This document shows positions 1-8,040 of a stretch of DNA of 64,000 bases, piece after piece. Within the stretch, counting starts at the first letter, position 1. The number at the start of each line of letters is the position of its first letter. The DNA comes from Coccinella septempunctata (lineage: Eukaryota > Arthropoda > Insecta > Coleoptera > Coccinellidae), in contig NC_058195.1 in the NCBI RefSeq assembly GCF_907165205.1, positions 31,950,936-32,014,935 on the forward strand, in the 5' to 3' direction. Both the position numbers and the translations under genes were made by a program. The notes under the pieces are model-generated. The model was given only the letters and a program-made list of their open reading frames with translations, did not search any database and was not told the DNA's origin.

Positions 1-30
1 TTATCCAAATTTATTTTAACAGCTTCTGGG

Positions 31-554
31 TTATCCATTGTTGCGTTCATTATACTCGAGATGCCTACTAACTAATGTAACTTTCGGTAGGAACATACAC
101 ACCCATCGATATAGATCATAGCAATTACTAAGAGTGCACATACATTGATCGAGTATGTGACTCATACACTTTGGAGGTTTCTTCTCGAATTTTGGTGGGG
201 TCCATCCGTGCTCTTCCACATTGAGTACTTGCATTTCTCTTCCTATCATTATGTTTTTAAAAAAATCATGCTTCTGATGTCCATTCACGTAAATGACATC
301 TCCACTTTGTAAAATACTCTTTAAAATCTCTGGTAACTTTCCATATTCGATGTATCCGGAGGTATATCTTAACCCATGGAGTTTTTTCTCAAGAAATTTA
401 ACAGTTCTCTTATCTTTGTCACTTAGAGATGAAAATTCTTTTGGAGGCATCATAATGAAATGAGATATTTTATCCCCAATACAAATGATAATTCCTTAAC
501 ATAGAATTCTCCATCTATCGAAAACCCTTGAATATCACATATGATTATACGCAT
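31..554 (-). pseudogene. exonuclease-like (RNase H fold) Polinton cargo gene, frameshifted
   Basis: Two overlapping minus-strand frames seem to be one gene. The first (554 to 450, 34 codons) opens MRIIICDIQGFSIDGEF and carries a CDIQGF and an EFYVKEL motif, like the first acidic motifs of DEDDh-type exonuclease folds. The second (453 to 31, 140 aa, MMPPKEF...) continues with GDVIYVNGHQKHDFF and a Cys/His-rich tail (CMSHILDQCMCTLSNC) that may bind zinc. A one-base indel in the run around 460-475 would explain the break. I recognise this type of protein as cargo of insect transposable elements but know no proven function, so exonuclease activity is inference. It lies downstream of the capsid gene in the same minus-strand block. 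If the ORF at 453 is used alone it would be an N-terminally truncated protein. Confidence 0.5.
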
Positions 555-559
555 TTTTC

Positions 560-1858
560 TTAGAAATTAGTAATTTTTTTAATTTCTTCTGTTAGAGGTT
601 TAAATTCTATAATGCAGTCATGTACTATAATACATAAAACTCTTGTATTATTTGGAAATCCCTTCGAGGACTCTATTTCTAGTTTCACATCAATTGTTGT
701 AGCTTTGAACGTCTGATCTCTTCTGGAACAGTCCAGTACAAAAACAGGCTTTTCTTTGAATTCGCTGAAGGTCAGGAGTGGGGATTTCTTGAAAATTCCA
801 TAACTCTGAGCAAATTGAGTGTAATTCTGAAAAGCTTCAGCATATTCATTCTTATCGAAATTCAAACGTAAATTTTCTTGCGGAATGATGTCCGAATTCA
901 ATAATGCTCGAATATCTGTTATATTTATATGATTGAATTCAGTTATGTCCTCAGAACTTTTATTTTTCTTATCAGTTTGAAACCCACAAATTATGAATCT
1001 TGGACACTCGATTTCTGTAGATGTTTTAACAGCCCAAATCTCCTTATTACCCCCATGTGGTAATGATGGTAATTCATGAATCTCCCACTTCCTGAATGGC
1101 ATTAATATAGGTTTATTAGACCTTATAGCATTCAATAAATCCATCTTGATAATATCATTCGGATAAATATGTTTCACCTTCAATTCCATACTATCAATGG
1201 TGATTTTTGCTTCTGTATGATCCTTAGGATCCGACGATGTTATTTTTATCGCATTATGATCATTTTGTGCTCTGAAGAATCGGAACGTTTGCTTACCACA
1301 CATAGCCATTTGGTAATCTTTGAAAAAGTTGAATAAATGGTAGACTGGTATTCTGAATATAAAACTTCCATCTGTGTTCACAGTTGGTGTTTTCGGGTAG
1401 TTCCATCCTCCCGTTTCGAGTAGTTTTGAATCATCCTCCTCATAAATTAGGTATCCTCGCATTGTTGATATAATACCTGGATCTCGAACATTCTCTATCT
1501 CCATACCGCAGAGTTCATAAATAATTGAATCGAAGAGAAATGCTCCAGCATTTTGAACTAGTTTAACATCTCCATTGCCTTTTGTTTTCTGTACTTTTCC
1601 TTTGATAATGATAGCAGCATCATGCATCAAAAGCCAACAGTCTGTTCGATTTATCGTGATTTCAATGACATCGGAATGATTGAAGGATTTAACGAATGGC
1701 AAATAGGTTCGACTTTCGATTTTTACTATAGATTCATCGGTGTTTACGGGTTGATAGAGGTTGAAAACGTGATTGGACAACATGACCAATTGATTGTAGG
1801 AAAATCCAATTTTCGTGAGAAAGATGTTTGTGTGGTTTTGATAGTTGTTGTTTATCAA
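560..1858 (-). CDS. Polinton major capsid protein (double jelly-roll)
   Basis: The 432-aa protein matches the double-jelly-roll-like major capsid family of insect Polintons. It has an early TYLPFVKSF segment, a first barrel with HDAAIIIKGKVQK, and the conserved GAFLFDSIIYELCGMEIENV stretch followed by RDPGIISTMRGYLIY. Such proteins form the hexameric (pseudo-trimeric) capsomers of icosahedral virus-like particles. Length is in the usual range for the insect group. The frame is uninterrupted. The next gene upstream on the same strand (penton) ends 42 bp away, so the block is probably expressed as one late unit. A second ATG at codon 26 (MLSNHVF) could be the real start. Family assignment is from recognised motifs; particle formation by this copy is unproven. 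Confidence 0.85.
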   Translation of the reverse strand: MINNNYQNHTNIFLTKIGFSYNQLVMLSNHVFNLYQPVNTDESIVKIESRTYLPFVKSFNHSDVIEITINRTDCWLLMHDAAIIIKGKVQKTKGNGDVKLVQNAGAFLFDSIIYELCGMEIENVRDPGIISTMRGYLIYEEDDSKLLETGGWNYPKTPTVNTDGSFIFRIPVYHLFNFFKDYQMAMCGKQTFRFFRAQNDHNAIKITSSDPKDHTEAKITIDSMELKVKHIYPNDIIKMDLLNAIRSNKPILMPFRKWEIHELPSLPHGGNKEIWAVKTSTEIECPRFIICGFQTDKKNKSSEDITEFNHINITDIRALLNSDIIPQENLRLNFDKNEYAEAFQNYTQFAQSYGIFKKSPLLTFSEFKEKPVFVLDCSRRDQTFKATTIDVKLEIESSKGFPNNTRVLCIIVHDCIIEFKPLTEEIKKITNF

Positions 1859-1900
1859 CTGATTGATTGTAGTATGTAGTTTGATATTTATATGGAACGA

Positions 1901-2647
1901 CTAAGAGCATCGTTTCAATTGTAATCTCAAAATTATCTCCTCGCCTTGAAAGTTCACCAATTCACCGTCTTGATCAAGAACTTTCACTGTGATATTATGT
2001 ATTCGATGTGTTGTTACAGGTAAGTATACCACCTTGTTGGGGATCTCGTTCACTCCGTAACCAGGATCACTATTAATCGCAAATTCATAAAGTGAATGAG
2101 ATGGGAGTTCATTGATAAATGAACCCTCTATCAAGTTGCAATCAATATTTATTGTTCGAACTTTGATGATATCCACTGGTAAATCTGACTCATGAACTTG
2201 TCCTGCCTTGAGAAGCCTAGATGAAAATCCTAATAGGGCACCAATAGAGTCCTCCGGTCGAAAGTCAATTTCATATTTTTCATGAAATATTTCACACTTT
2301 AAAGTATTATTATTAGGTCTCAAGAAGAATAATGGAGATTCCTCTTTATTTCCAGTTTCTAGTTCGAGTTTTCTTTTAATGAATTCCTCCATATCTGATA
2401 TCTCATAAGTTCCAATAGGAAAGGTCAAAACTTTATCTTCACCATCCACGGAATAATATAATTTATTATATTTTTCAACATTCGGGATAGTGTTGTATGT
2501 ATAGAATCCTATCAAAGCCAAACCATAGTTGAAATTACTGTTCAGCTCTATGGGAACAGCAAAATCAATCGATAAAATTGATGATCGATTTTTGAGTGTG
2601 AACAACATCGACATGATTGATATACTGTGAAAAATCTCTTCAATCAT
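1901..2647 (-). CDS. Polinton minor capsid / penton protein (single jelly-roll)
   Basis: The 248-aa protein lies in the standard place between major capsid and protease genes and is mostly predicted beta strand. Recognisable stretches are FNYGLALIGFYTYNTIPNV, KVLTFPIGTYEISDMEEFI and a C-terminal VTTHRIHNITVKVLDQDG strand pair. In Polintons this protein is the penton subunit that closes the fivefold vertices. ATG at 2647 gives MIEEIFHSISIMSMLF; the in-frame ATG at codon 13 (MSMLFTL) is an equally good start because the conserved part begins there. The gene ends 42 bp before the capsid gene and starts 6 bp after the protease stop, which supports co-expression. No frame breaks are visible. Confidence 0.75.
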   Translation of the reverse strand: MIEEIFHSISIMSMLFTLKNRSSILSIDFAVPIELNSNFNYGLALIGFYTYNTIPNVEKYNKLYYSVDGEDKVLTFPIGTYEISDMEEFIKRKLELETGNKEESPLFFLRPNNNTLKCEIFHEKYEIDFRPEDSIGALLGFSSRLLKAGQVHESDLPVDIIKVRTINIDCNLIEGSFINELPSHSLYEFAINSDPGYGVNEIPNKVVYLPVTTHRIHNITVKVLDQDGELVNFQGEEIILRLQLKRCS

Positions 2648-2653
2648 ATTAAT

Positions 2654-2950
2654 TTATTGAATTAGAAATCTCAAACATAAATGACCACAATTGGATGTAT
2701 TGAATTGTTGATAAGTATCTCTATTGTACTTCACTTTGCAGGATTTTAAATAATGAATTAGTTCCTTGGGAGGTTTGAGATTTCCGAAACTATCAAAATA
2801 TTCAACTTCATTACCATACTTTCTATATGCCACCCAATGCGTTCCAGGACCCTCAACTGAATCTAAATTGAAAATTGCACATTCATTCTTCTTTGGGAAT
2901 TTTGGTAATGTATTTTTCATGAAAACACCTCGGAAATGTTTTATTTTCAT
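2654..2950 (-). CDS. adenain-like capsid maturation cysteine protease
   Basis: The 98-aa frame has the adenovirus-protease (C5/Ulp1-like) catalytic set in order: His38 in GTHWVAY, Asp53 in EYFDSFG, Gln82 in QQF and Cys88 in NTSNCGHLCL. The enzyme would process capsid precursors. ATG 2950 is the first ATG, but the same frame is open upstream to 3025 without an ATG and there encodes a plausible family N-terminus (KLPKRALYDYEIESFAREM). So the protein probably starts earlier. One way is a -1 frameshift from the PLA2 gene, which overlaps here and has a slippery heptamer at 3010-3016 (see that entry). A degraded start codon is the simpler alternative. The catalytic residues are seen; activity is inferred. 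Confidence 0.8.
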   Translation of the reverse strand: MKIKHFRGVFMKNTLPKFPKKNECAIFNLDSVEGPGTHWVAYRKYGNEVEYFDSFGNLKPPKELIHYLKSCKVKYNRDTYQQFNTSNCGHLCLRFLIQ

Positions 2951-3006
2951 TTCTCTCGCAAAAGATTCGATTTCATAATCATAAAGGGCACGTTTGGGTA
3001 GCTTAT

Positions 3007-3798
3007 CTAGTTTTTTGACTGTTTTCTAATATATAAACCAAATCCACGTTTGGATTTTCTTATGAAAAGTCCATGTCCTATGGACTCCATCGCTTTGTTG
3101 TGTCGCTGATCTTCTTCCAGTTTTTTCTTAGCATTATTAGCATCAATTACCGTTTTGGCAACAGCGCTAGCTCCACCTAACATGGTTCCTAATGCTGACA
3201 GTCCTGCGAATATGGGTATGAGTGGTAGAATTCCACCGGATTTTGATTCGAATGGTATGATTCGGGGAATTTTAATATTTTTCTTTCCACCTGCTTTCTT
3301 AATTGCAGTTCGAGCTGTTTTGAGGGCGATCAACGTTGATTTTCTCAAATCATCGCCCCCTGATTTCTTTAAAATTTTATGAGTTGGTTTCAAGACAAAA
3401 CTTCTGAAAGATTTTTGTCTATTCCGAAGACCCATACCCATCTTTCGTTTCATTTTCATTGCTCCGGTGACTAGCAAGGCAGCACTTTTCTCCTTAAATG
3501 TGCCGTCTTTGGACTTCACTCGTTCCCAAGCTTTGTCTTCTAATATTTTATCAGCAATATGTCTATCAGACAATTCCGTATGTTTGGAATAAGCTATATC
3601 GTGTTCCTTACAAGCTTCATCAAGTTTATTTATACCCGGATCGTTTCTAGCAAGACGTTCTGAAAGTCTTGTTCCAGGGCCACAATAATGATATCCAGGC
3701 AAATGTAACTCGAAAGGTAATTTATTAATTATTGAATTCACTAAACCTCCACCTCCGAATGATAACATAATAATGACAATATTACATAATGAATTCAA
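3007..3798 (-). CDS. Polinton minor virion protein with parvovirus-type phospholipase A2 domain
   Basis: The 263-aa protein carries a viral PLA2 domain near its N-terminus: Ca2+-loop YCGPGT (residues 38-43) and the catalytic helix DEACKEHDIAY (60-70) with the His66-Asp67 pair. In parvoviruses and related elements this enzyme opens the endosomal membrane during entry. Residues 110-175 are highly basic. A hydrophobic Gly/Ala-rich segment follows (GGILPLIPIFAGLSALGTML), then an amphipathic Lys-rich tail. This layout suggests a membrane-active or DNA-binding core protein. The ATG at 3798 adds ten residues; the ATG at 3768 (MLSFGGGG) fits the family better. It is the first gene of the minus-strand block and its stop overlaps the upstream-open protease frame. 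Confidence 0.8.
   Translation of the reverse strand: MNSLCNIVIIMLSFGGGGLVNSIINKLPFELHLPGYHYCGPGTRLSERLARNDPGINKLDEACKEHDIAYSKHTELSDRHIADKILEDKAWERVKSKDGTFKEKSAALLVTGAMKMKRKMGMGLRNRQKSFRSFVLKPTHKILKKSGGDDLRKSTLIALKTARTAIKKAGGKKNIKIPRIIPFESKSGGILPLIPIFAGLSALGTMLGGASAVAKTVIDANNAKKKLEEDQRHNKAMESIGHGLFIRKSKRGFGLYIRKQSKN
3010..3016 (-). promoter_or_regulatory. candidate -1 ribosomal frameshift heptamer (A AAA AAC) at the PLA2 stop
   Basis: Read on the minus strand, the PLA2 frame ends TCA AAA AAC TAG. The heptamer A AAA AAC is in the canonical phase for -1 slippage (X XXY YYZ), directly before the stop codon. After a -1 step the ribosome enters the protease frame, which is open from 3025 and has no ATG until 2950. 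This would give a PLA2-protease fusion in a fraction of products. The motif and phase are seen; use is inference. No downstream pseudoknot was tested. Homopolymer A runs also mutate easily, so chance is possible. Confidence 0.45.
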
Positions 3799-3846
3799 TA
3801 TTTATAGTCCTATATATTCATCATCTATATGGATTTCTGCTTAGTA
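3769..3846. promoter_or_regulatory. divergent promoter region between the two Polinton gene blocks
   Basis: This is the only gap between the minus-strand (virion) block and the plus-strand (ATPase to integrase) block. It is 30 bp between the outermost ATGs and 78 bp between the more likely starts (3768 and 3847). It is AT-rich with several TATA-like words (for example tatatatt near 3810). Position is the main evidence; no specific element was recognised. Confidence 0.35.
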
Positions 3847-4557
3847 ATGGGGAAAATACGAATTGAACAACATCAAACGGTGCTCCCAGTTGTTAATTTG
3901 GATTATCTGGATGATAATTATGAATTTGAAAAAAGGAGAAAACATGGTGATCTCTTTCCAAACAGTTGTAGATTCATATTTGCTGGTCCAAGTGGTTGTG
4001 GAAAGTCAAATGCGTTATTGAGTTTAATTTTCGATTTAAATGGTTTGAATTTTGAAAATGTCTATATTTACTCAAAAAGTCTCTACCAGCCGAAATACCA
4101 GATTTTAGAACATATTTTAAATAAAGTGCCTGGAGTGGGGTATTTCCCATTTAAGGAGAATGCTGAAATTGACGAACCAAACGATGCGAAAGCAAATTCT
4201 ATTTTTATTTTTGACGATGTCTTAGGTGAAAATCAAGATAAGATTAAATCATACTATGCTATGGGTAGACATAAATCGATAGATGTAGCATTTTTATGTC
4301 AGACATATGTTGCAGCCAAAAAACACATAATAAGAGATAATGCGAATATATTGGTCATATTCAAACAAGATGATGTAAATCTTAAACATATATTCAATGA
4401 ACATGTGTCACCGGATATGACATATGATGAATTTAAAAAAATTTGTGGAATCTGTTGGAATGACAATTTTGGATTTTTGGTAATTGTTAAAGACTTTGAT
4501 TTGAACAATGGTCGTTATCGATTGGGGTTCGATAAATATATAGCACTAGATGATTAA
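3829..4557 (+). CDS. FtsK/HerA-type genome packaging ATPase
   Basis: The 242-aa P-loop protein has Walker A GPSGCGKS (residues 53-60) and Walker B SIFIFDD (124-130). A later AFLCQTY segment holds the sensor-like Gln158 seen in A32/FtsK-type packaging ATPases of Polintons and large DNA viruses. It would pump DNA into the capsid. ATG at 3829 is the first in frame; the ATG at 3847 (MGKIRIEQ) is likely the true start, since the preceding residues are not family-like. The frame is intact. The next gene starts inside its last codons (8-nt overlap, 4550-4557), which indicates a compact transcription unit. Confidence 0.85.
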   Translation: MDFCLVMGKIRIEQHQTVLPVVNLDYLDDNYEFEKRRKHGDLFPNSCRFIFAGPSGCGKSNALLSLIFDLNGLNFENVYIYSKSLYQPKYQILEHILNKVPGVGYFPFKENAEIDEPNDAKANSIFIFDDVLGENQDKIKSYYAMGRHKSIDVAFLCQTYVAAKKHIIRDNANILVIFKQDDVNLKHIFNEHVSPDMTYDEFKKICGICWNDNFGFLVIVKDFDLNNGRYRLGFDKYIALDD

Positions 4558-4991
4558 TATTTATTCGTATGCGATGCATTCCAACATGAAGATCAAATCA
4601 GCTCGGAATAGGAAAATTATTATTCAACAACTCATTCAGAATATTAAGAAAAAACATGCTGGACTTAAACTTGGAAAAATTGAGGGTGATGAAACTTTGG
4701 AAAGGCTATATACTCCAATAACAAAACAACTCAAGCGTATAGAAGATGAACTTGGTAAAAAGTCTGTTAACCAGAATACTACTGATTTGAAGAATCTGCA
4801 AGTACTAGAGAAGATTTCAGAACCACAATTTTCTTCAACACCAGATAATAGAGTTTTTCCTCGTAAAAGAACTCAGGAGATATCTTTTCAACCATATAAG
4901 AGAATGAGTACCATTATGAAGCCATCACATTTCCGTTCACCCGAAGAAGAAGAAGAAGAGAAAGTCAATAAGATTGAAACGCATGACGAAG

Positions 4992-5022
<31 letters not shown>

Positions 5023-5800
5023 GCCCTCGCCATTTACACCAAAATTGAAATTCAATAAACCTCAAAAAACTGGTTTGAAACGTCAACTAGTGAATTTTTT
5101 ACCTACAAAAGAAATTGTTACATCAAAAAATGATGATGATGGTGATGATGATAAAGACCATAGAGGAAATGATTCAGTTTTTATCGATGGAGATAATAAT
5201 GAATCTGAACAGTTTCTAAATGAATTGAGCAATTTCAATAATGCCGAAACTTATTTGGAACAATATCCAGAAAGGGTCAGAGATTATGTTTATTCGGCGT
5301 TAACACAACGTGATAATTATGATCATGCTTACGGACCTAAATATAATCATAAACTTTCAAAATGGACCTTAGGTAAAACAACTGTAGACTTTCATCAGAA
5401 AACTGGCGACTTACTAATTGGTAATGAAAGGTTTAGTGGTACAGATGGGCTTTATAATTTGCTCTTTAAAAAAGAGCCACAAGAGTATAATAAATCTGAT
5501 TTAGAAAATTATCGGAAAATACTGAAAATGACTAATGTTCATAGGAGAAAATTCGATTCTAATAATCCTGTTAAAGCGAATAAAGGATTTAAATATCGTG
5601 AAATCATAAAACCATCAACTGGACATGGATTAATGTCATTCACCGAAAAACCTATTGAGTATATTTATTGGAATGATGTAAACGAAATTGTTAGTAGACT
5701 TCGGTTACTATATGCGTCCAAAATTGCCGGAAATACATCTGTTGATAATGAAATAGAGTCAATAGTCGAGGAGCTTCGAAAAGAAAAAGTTATATATTGA
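4550..5800 (+). CDS. Polinton protein of unknown function with acidic repeat and conserved C-terminal domain
   Basis: The 416-aa protein has three parts. A basic N-terminus (about 1-70) is rich in Lys/Arg. A low-complexity middle holds two Glu runs encoded by GAA/GAG repeats (about 131-136 and 145-156) and an Asp-rich stretch. The well-ordered C-terminal domain (about 235-416) holds KWTLGKTTVDFH, TGDLLIGNERFSGTDGLYNL, a TNVHRRKF motif and EYIYWNDVNEIVSRLRLL. Proteins with this C-terminal domain accompany insect Polintons (I believe the domain is catalogued as a DUF). Function is unknown; a virion-associated or DNA-binding role fits its position between ATPase and fibre genes. The frame is intact. 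The Glu codon repeat is a likely site of length variation. Confidence 0.65.
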
Positions 5801-5831
5801 ATTGCATTGAGAGCAAAGTGATAAATTCAAT

Positions 5832-6449
5832 ATGTCTCTCGATAAGTTCGGACGTTCTTCTCATAGAAGTAAATTAAGAAATATTCAATCAACTATCCCT
5901 ATCTTTCTGCGAACCGCAGATGGTGACTTTGATTTCGGTAACCGCAAATTATGTAATGTTGGTAAACCTCTTGCCGATTCCGATAGCGCTAATAAGGAAT
6001 ATGTAGATATTCAATTCGATACAATACATAATCAAATCAAATTAAATACCGCAGAATTCGGAAAGTTAGGACTGATTTTTCATCAATTTAAGGGTGAAGT
6101 TAATAATAGATTAGTTAATTTTGACATTAAACAACAGACATCTGATGAAAATCTTAAAGAGAGGTTTGAGTATTTCGAACAAGAATTAAGGCGAAGCAAT
6201 CAAACATTGTCTTCACTTTCGCACGAATACTATCAGAAACTAGAACTTGATGTATATTTGAAGTCCCAGGAAGATAAATTAAACGCATTTCAAGATAAGG
6301 TTATAGAAGCATTAAATAAATTAAATAATAAAATCAAACAATTAGATGAAAAATTTACCCTTCATGTATACGAAGGAGAAAATACAAGTGGTTCGAGAAC
6401 TGCACAAACCAATTCGCAAAAACTTCCCTCGCAGAAGAACAATAATTAA
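5832..6449 (+). CDS. fibre-like coiled-coil protein (predicted vertex spike)
   Basis: The 205-aa protein starts with a short basic segment (MSLDKFGRSSHRSKLRNIQS). It then has a motif typical of phage and adenovirus-like fibre shafts: DGDFDFGNRKLCNVGKP followed by ADSDSANKEYVD (about 30-60). The rest is a long heptad-rich helix (about 60-180) expected to form a trimeric coiled coil. A polar Ser/Thr/Asn tail ends the protein. I infer a receptor-binding or penton-attached fibre, based only on the shaft motif and the coiled coil. It starts 31 bp after the previous stop. The integrase frame opens inside its 3' end (104-nt overlap), so the tail codons are shared. Confidence 0.5.
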   Translation: MSLDKFGRSSHRSKLRNIQSTIPIFLRTADGDFDFGNRKLCNVGKPLADSDSANKEYVDIQFDTIHNQIKLNTAEFGKLGLIFHQFKGEVNNRLVNFDIKQQTSDENLKERFEYFEQELRRSNQTLSSLSHEYYQKLELDVYLKSQEDKLNAFQDKVIEALNKLNNKIKQLDEKFTLHVYEGENTSGSRTAQTNSQKLPSQKNNN

Positions 6450-7293
6450 AGGATTAAATGACCTATGGCAAGCTGATTTAGCGCAAATGGATCTTTACGC
6501 GAAGGAGAATAAAAATTTTAAATATATTTTAGTAGTTATAGATTGTTTTAGTAAATTTGTTCGAGTGAGAGCGCTTAAAACAAAAACCGGTGTGGAAGTA
6601 TCGAACGCTTTCAAGAAAATTTTGCTAGATAGCAGAGTTAAACCGAAAAATCTTCAAACAGATCAAGGAAAGGAATTTTTTAATGTAAATTTTCAATCTC
6701 TGATGAAGGAAAATGATATAATACATTACTGCACCTATTCCAAAACCAAAGCTTCTATAGCAGAAAGAGTTATAAGAACTATTAAGGAAAAACTGTTTAA
6801 ATACTTCAGTTTACATGGAACATACAAATGGATCGACAGCATATCCAGTATTGTTAATGAATATAATCAGACGAAACATCGTACTATTGGAATGAAACCA
6901 TGTGATGTTAATAAAAATAATGAGCAGAGTTTATTGAATACTAGATACAACCATATTAAGGTCGCTGGAAAGGGAAAATTTAAGGTTAATGATATGGTGA
7001 GAATCAGCAAAGTCAAACATATATTCTCGAAAGGTTACACACCCAACTGGACCACAGAGATTTTTAAAATAAAAAAAGTTCAAATAACCAATCCTGTAAC
7101 ATATCTTCTTGAGGATTCCAGTAGTCGTCCGATAGGGGGCGCTTTTTATGAGTTCGAATTACAGAAAGTAAAATATTCAGATGTATTTCTAGTGGAAAAA
7201 GTTCTTCGTAGAAAAGGAAAGAAAGTCTTAGTTCGTTGGTTGGGCTTAGACAAGTCGCATGACTCTTGGATTGATTCAACGAACGTACTTTAG
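6346..7293 (+). CDS. Polinton retroviral-type integrase with chromodomain
   Basis: The 315-aa protein has an rve-type DDE core: Asp44 in LWQADLAQMD, Asp106 in LQTDQGKEFF and Glu140 in ASIAERVIRTIKEKL, with 33 residues between the last two. A C-terminal chromodomain follows (about 277-315: YSDVFLVEKVLRRKGKKVLV then RWLGLDKSHDSWI). It inserts the element DNA and may steer it to marked chromatin. A stop lies just upstream, so translation starts at 6346 or at the next ATG (6364). A zinc-binding HHCC domain is not evident, as the frame opens right before the HKPIRKNFPRRR segment. All catalytic residues and the frame are intact. It overlaps the fibre gene and is the last large gene before the right end. 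Confidence 0.88.
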   Translation: MKNLPFMYTKEKIQVVRELHKPIRKNFPRRRTIIKGLNDLWQADLAQMDLYAKENKNFKYILVVIDCFSKFVRVRALKTKTGVEVSNAFKKILLDSRVKPKNLQTDQGKEFFNVNFQSLMKENDIIHYCTYSKTKASIAERVIRTIKEKLFKYFSLHGTYKWIDSISSIVNEYNQTKHRTIGMKPCDVNKNNEQSLLNTRYNHIKVAGKGKFKVNDMVRISKVKHIFSKGYTPNWTTEIFKIKKVQITNPVTYLLEDSSSRPIGGAFYEFELQKVKYSDVFLVEKVLRRKGKKVLVRWLGLDKSHDSWIDSTNVL

Positions 7294-7323
7294 AATTGAG
7301 GTATCATTGTCCTACCACCTGAA

Positions 7324-7476
7324 ATGGATAGACTAGATGAGCACCTCAAGAATATTCAGAATCTGAAGAAACAAATTCAAGTCTATGAAACTAAGCAGAA
7401 GATGATTAAAAGTTTTGAAAAAATGATGATTTCCGATCAGAAGTCGAAGAAGTTCCATGGAATATGCCATCATTAA
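7324..7476 (+). CDS. small coiled-coil ORF after the integrase
   Basis: This 50-aa frame starts MDRLDEHLKNIQNLKKQIQV. It is Lys/Glu/Gln-rich with a heptad-like pattern and ends in a His-rich tail (GICHH). It begins 30 bp after the integrase stop, on the same strand. I do not recognise it. It could be a small Polinton accessory protein or a chance frame; its regular helix and lack of low-complexity bias favour the former. Confidence 0.35.
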   Translation: MDRLDEHLKNIQNLKKQIQVYETKQKMIKSFEKMMISDQKSKKFHGICHH

Positions 7477-8040
7477 CCTTTTTCATATTATAATTATATT
7501 CAGTTGAAATGAAATACATTTGTAGTTATAGAACAATAAAAAAATTGAATTACCTAGATAGTTTTATTTATCACAAATATAATATATTCAATCCAGACCT
7601 TCAGGACTCAATTAACTGGGGGGCGATACTCTGGAGGCGACACTCTGGGGCCCCCAATATTTTTACATCATTCAGACCCCCCAGTGACATCTCAGGGTTC
7701 AGTGTACTCCCAGGCGGCACGTGTAGTCCATGATCGCGTCATCAACGTATCACCAACAATTCAATTTCCTTATCAGCGAGCTGGCGCGGCCGCGTTGATA
7801 ATCGGATTATATAAAACTATCCTAGGTTCGAATCCCGTCGACTTCAAGATTCTTTTTTCCCCCTTTTTCTTTTTTTTATTACGGCCCCAAAATACAACTA
7901 CATCTCTGAACCCCCACAATGGAACCCCCTTTCAGGAGACCCAGCGCTCCGCGCCCCACTACTCAGGGCCCCCATATTCATACGATTTCTAATATCTCAA
8001 GGTCAAATTTGAGCTAGAACATACATTGCTATACTACTGT
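7477..8040. other. non-coding junction with GC-rich degenerate repeats; probable Polinton right end
   Basis: After an AT-rich 100 bp the composition turns GC-rich. Three diverged copies of a module with GGCCCC followed by an AATAT-like word and a run of Cs occur around 7650, 7883 and 7968. Between the first and second lies a tRNA-like promoter (own entry) and T-rich tracts. The short open frames at 7509-7733 and 7684-7992 look like chance. The Polinton terminus should be in or near this stretch, but I could not fix it. Confidence 0.4.
7774..7858 (+). ncRNA. tRNA-like sequence or SINE head with pol III boxes
   Basis: A near-perfect B box (ggttcgaatcc, 7825-7835) lies about 45 bp after an A-box-like word (ctggcgcggccg, from 7781). 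A T6 run at 7852-7857 could end pol III transcription. The cloverleaf does not close: the acceptor and T stems mismatch. So this is a degenerate tRNA, a tRNA-derived SINE head or a chance promoter, not a working tRNA gene. Confidence 0.3.

Larger units (their letters stand above)
1..7500. mobile_element. Polinton/Maverick virus-like DNA transposon, right part
   Basis: Nine adjacent genes give the Polinton signature: double-jelly-roll capsid protein, penton, adenain-type cysteine protease, PLA2-domain protein, FtsK/HerA-like packaging ATPase, fibre-like protein and a DDE integrase with a C-terminal chromodomain. Genes face in two divergent blocks that meet near 3800. The integrase lies near one end, as is usual in this group. 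The left end is cut by the window, and no protein-primed DNA polymerase B is seen, so the element continues to the left or is deleted. I could not identify the terminal inverted repeat or the 6-bp target duplication expected near the right end, so the 7500 boundary is approximate. Most capsid and integrase reading frames are open, which suggests a fairly recent copy, but one gene (31-554) is frameshifted. Confidence 0.9.

Noticed and set aside
1..7500. Search for DNA polymerase B in the Polinton
   Set aside because: No frame with polymerase motifs is present in the window; the element is cut at the left edge, so absence cannot be called a loss.
7774..7858. Functional tRNA gene
   Set aside because: A and B boxes are present, but the acceptor and T stems do not pair, so only a tRNA-like label is justified.
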